Shown: one piece after another, positions 63,035-64,000 of the stretch
Numbering within the stretch: position 1 is the first letter of the stretch
Layout: each line of letters begins with the position of its first letter
Assembly: GCF_050003625.1 (NCBI RefSeq)
Contig: NC_134401.1
Location: forward strand, 95,334,852 to 95,398,851
Direction: 5' to 3'
Length of the DNA: 64,000 nucleotides
Source of the DNA: Haematobia irritans
Taxonomy: Eukaryota > Arthropoda > Insecta > Diptera > Muscidae
Program-made: the position numbers and the translations under genes
Notes under the pieces: model-generated
The model's input: only the letters and a program-made list of their open reading frames with translations
Told to the model about the DNA's origin: nothing
Databases searched by the model: none

Positions 63035-63060
63035 TGGTGGTCACGAACTAGGACGCATAT
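63035..63060 (+). repeat. 17-bp deletion in the dyad region
   Basis: GGTCACGAACTAGGACGC joins position 74 to position 92, removing the left arm and loop of the dyad. There is no obvious homology at the seam. Confidence 0.85.
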
Positions 63061-64000
63061 TTAAGGAGATATGGCCAAAAGAAGTTTTTCATATGAAAAT
63101 TTCATTTTTTTAGGTTTTGGGTGGATTTTTGAATTTTTTGAGGGTGGTCACGAATTATCGTCCTTTTCGCTCTAGGACGCATATTTAAGGAGATATGGCC
63201 AAAAGAAGTTTTTCATATAAAAATTTCAATTTTTTTAGGTTTTGGGTGGATTTTTGAATATTTTGAGGGTGGTCACGAATTATCGTCCTTTTTGCTCTAG
63301 GACGCTTAGTTTAGGAGATATGGCCAAAATAAGTTTTTCATATAAAAATTTCAATTTTTTTAGGTTATGGGTGGATTTTTCAATTTTTTGATGGTGGTCA
63401 CGAATTATCGTCCTTTTCGCTCTAGGACGCATATTTAAGGAGATATGGCCAAAAGAAGTTTTTCATATAAAAATTAAATTTTTTTTAGGTTTTGGGTGGA
63501 TTTTTGAATTTTTTGAGGGTGGTCACGAATTATCGTCCTTTTCGCTCTAGGACGCATATTTAAGGAGATATGGCCAAAAGAAGTTTTTCATATAAAAATT
63601 TCAATTTTCTTAGGTTATGGGTGGATTTTTCAATTTTTTGATGGTGGTCACGAATTATCGTCCTTTTCGCTCTAGGACGCATATTTAAGGAGATATGGCC
63701 AAAAGAAGTTTTTCATATAAAAATTAAATTTTTTTTAGGTTTTGGGTGGATTTTTGAATTTTTTGAGGGTGGTCACGAATTATCGTCCGTTTCGCTGTAA
63801 GACGCATATTTAAGGAGATATGGCCAAAAGAAGTTTTTCATATAAAAATTTCAATTTTTTTAGGTTTTGGGTGGATTTTTCAATTTTTTGATGGTGGTCA
63901 CGAATTATCGTCCTTTTCGCTGTAGGACGCATATTTAAGGAGATATGGCCAAAAGAAGTTTTTCATATAAAAATTTCTTTTTTTTTAGGTTTTGGGTGGA

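Larger units (their letters stand above)
1..64000 (+). repeat. Tandem satellite array, 125-bp monomer, about 510 copies
   Basis: The same unit repeats from the first to the last base, and landmark motifs such as GGTCACGAATTATCG recur every 125 bp. For example, the AAGGAGATATGG motif falls at 356, 481, 606 and 731. All monomers have the same orientation apart from one 18-bp inverted scrap. Consensus composition on the + strand is about 41% T, 26% A, 22% G and 11% C, so the strands are strongly asymmetric. Monomers differ by scattered substitutions, T-tract length changes and rare internal deletions. Array size and higher-order structure are typical of eukaryotic centromeric or heterochromatic satellites. 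Location and function are not shown by the sequence. No unique DNA or mobile element interrupts it, so every stretch between the sub-features listed here is ordinary monomer sequence. Confidence 0.98.
58520..64000 (+). repeat. Right-end array segment with mixed monomers
   Basis: Ordinary monomers with local echoes: CCATTTCGC at about 58,995 and 62,170, AGGATGTGGG at about 62,756 and 63,006, and GTTTCGCTGTAAGACGC at about 62,306 and 63,789. The TTATGGG form common in the first 26 kb reappears at about 63,363 and 63,613. The window ends inside a monomer. No gene or unique DNA is present. Confidence 0.8.

Noticed and set aside
1..64000. CRISPR array
   Set aside because: Units are contiguous 125-bp near-copies with no alternation of short constant repeats and unique spacers.
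1..64000. Telomeric or subtelomeric repeat, or a transposon-derived tandem (for example LTR or Helitron ends)
   Set aside because: There are no TTAGGG or TTTAGGG-type runs, no terminal inverted repeats, no target-site duplications and no coding remnants. Only one monomer family is present.

Overview
The whole 64-kb window is one uninterrupted tandem satellite DNA array. The basic unit is about 125 bp and AT-rich (consensus roughly 33% GC). It is repeated head to tail about 510 times, and every monomer lies in the same orientation on the + strand. The array runs off both ends of the window. I see no protein-coding gene, RNA gene, transposon, CRISPR array or unique sequence. The short open frames that can be read are by-products of the repeat and are rejected. 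An array of this size, unit length and internal organisation points to a eukaryotic chromosome, most likely centromeric, pericentromeric or another heterochromatic block. The species cannot be named from the sequence.

Monomer anatomy (numbering starts at the AAGTTTTTCAT motif): positions 1-59 are very T-rich (about 17% GC), with A/T tracts at roughly helical spacing and a TATAAAAA element. Positions 60-125 are more balanced (about 47% GC). They carry four CpGs, a 6-bp dyad (CGTCCT, 9-nt loop, AGGACG) and the TGGCCA site near the end. Two linked variant classes recur: type A ends ...GCATATTTAAGG...AAAAG, and type B ends ...GCTTAGTTTAGG...AAAAT.

Layout. 1-6,480: mixed monomers with several short, deleted units. 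6,480-13,300: a roughly 3-kb stretch present twice, offset 4.5 kb falling to 3.74 kb through internal deletions. 13,300-19,850: mixed monomers. 19,855-25,900: a second duplicated stretch (offset 3,129 then 3,628 bp) with a nested 501-bp tandem copy. About 26-29 kb: the pool of variants changes, which looks like a domain boundary. 31,020-36,260: a third duplication (offset 3,645 bp). 37,463-48,984: the most homogeneous part. It contains a 14-monomer higher-order repeat of 1,739 bp marked by an 8-bp-deleted monomer, itself embedded in a 5.07-kb duplication with an offset of 6,448 bp. 48,985-55,260: mixed monomers, including the only inverted fragment in the window, an 18-bp micro-inversion at 53,906. 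55,268-58,520: a 13-monomer higher-order repeat of 1,623-1,629 bp in two tandem copies. 58,520-64,000: mixed monomers with several deletion junctions.

The biology visible here is array evolution: layered, locally restricted amplification, unequal exchange and short-homology deletions acting on one monomer family. Any role in centromere function is inference.
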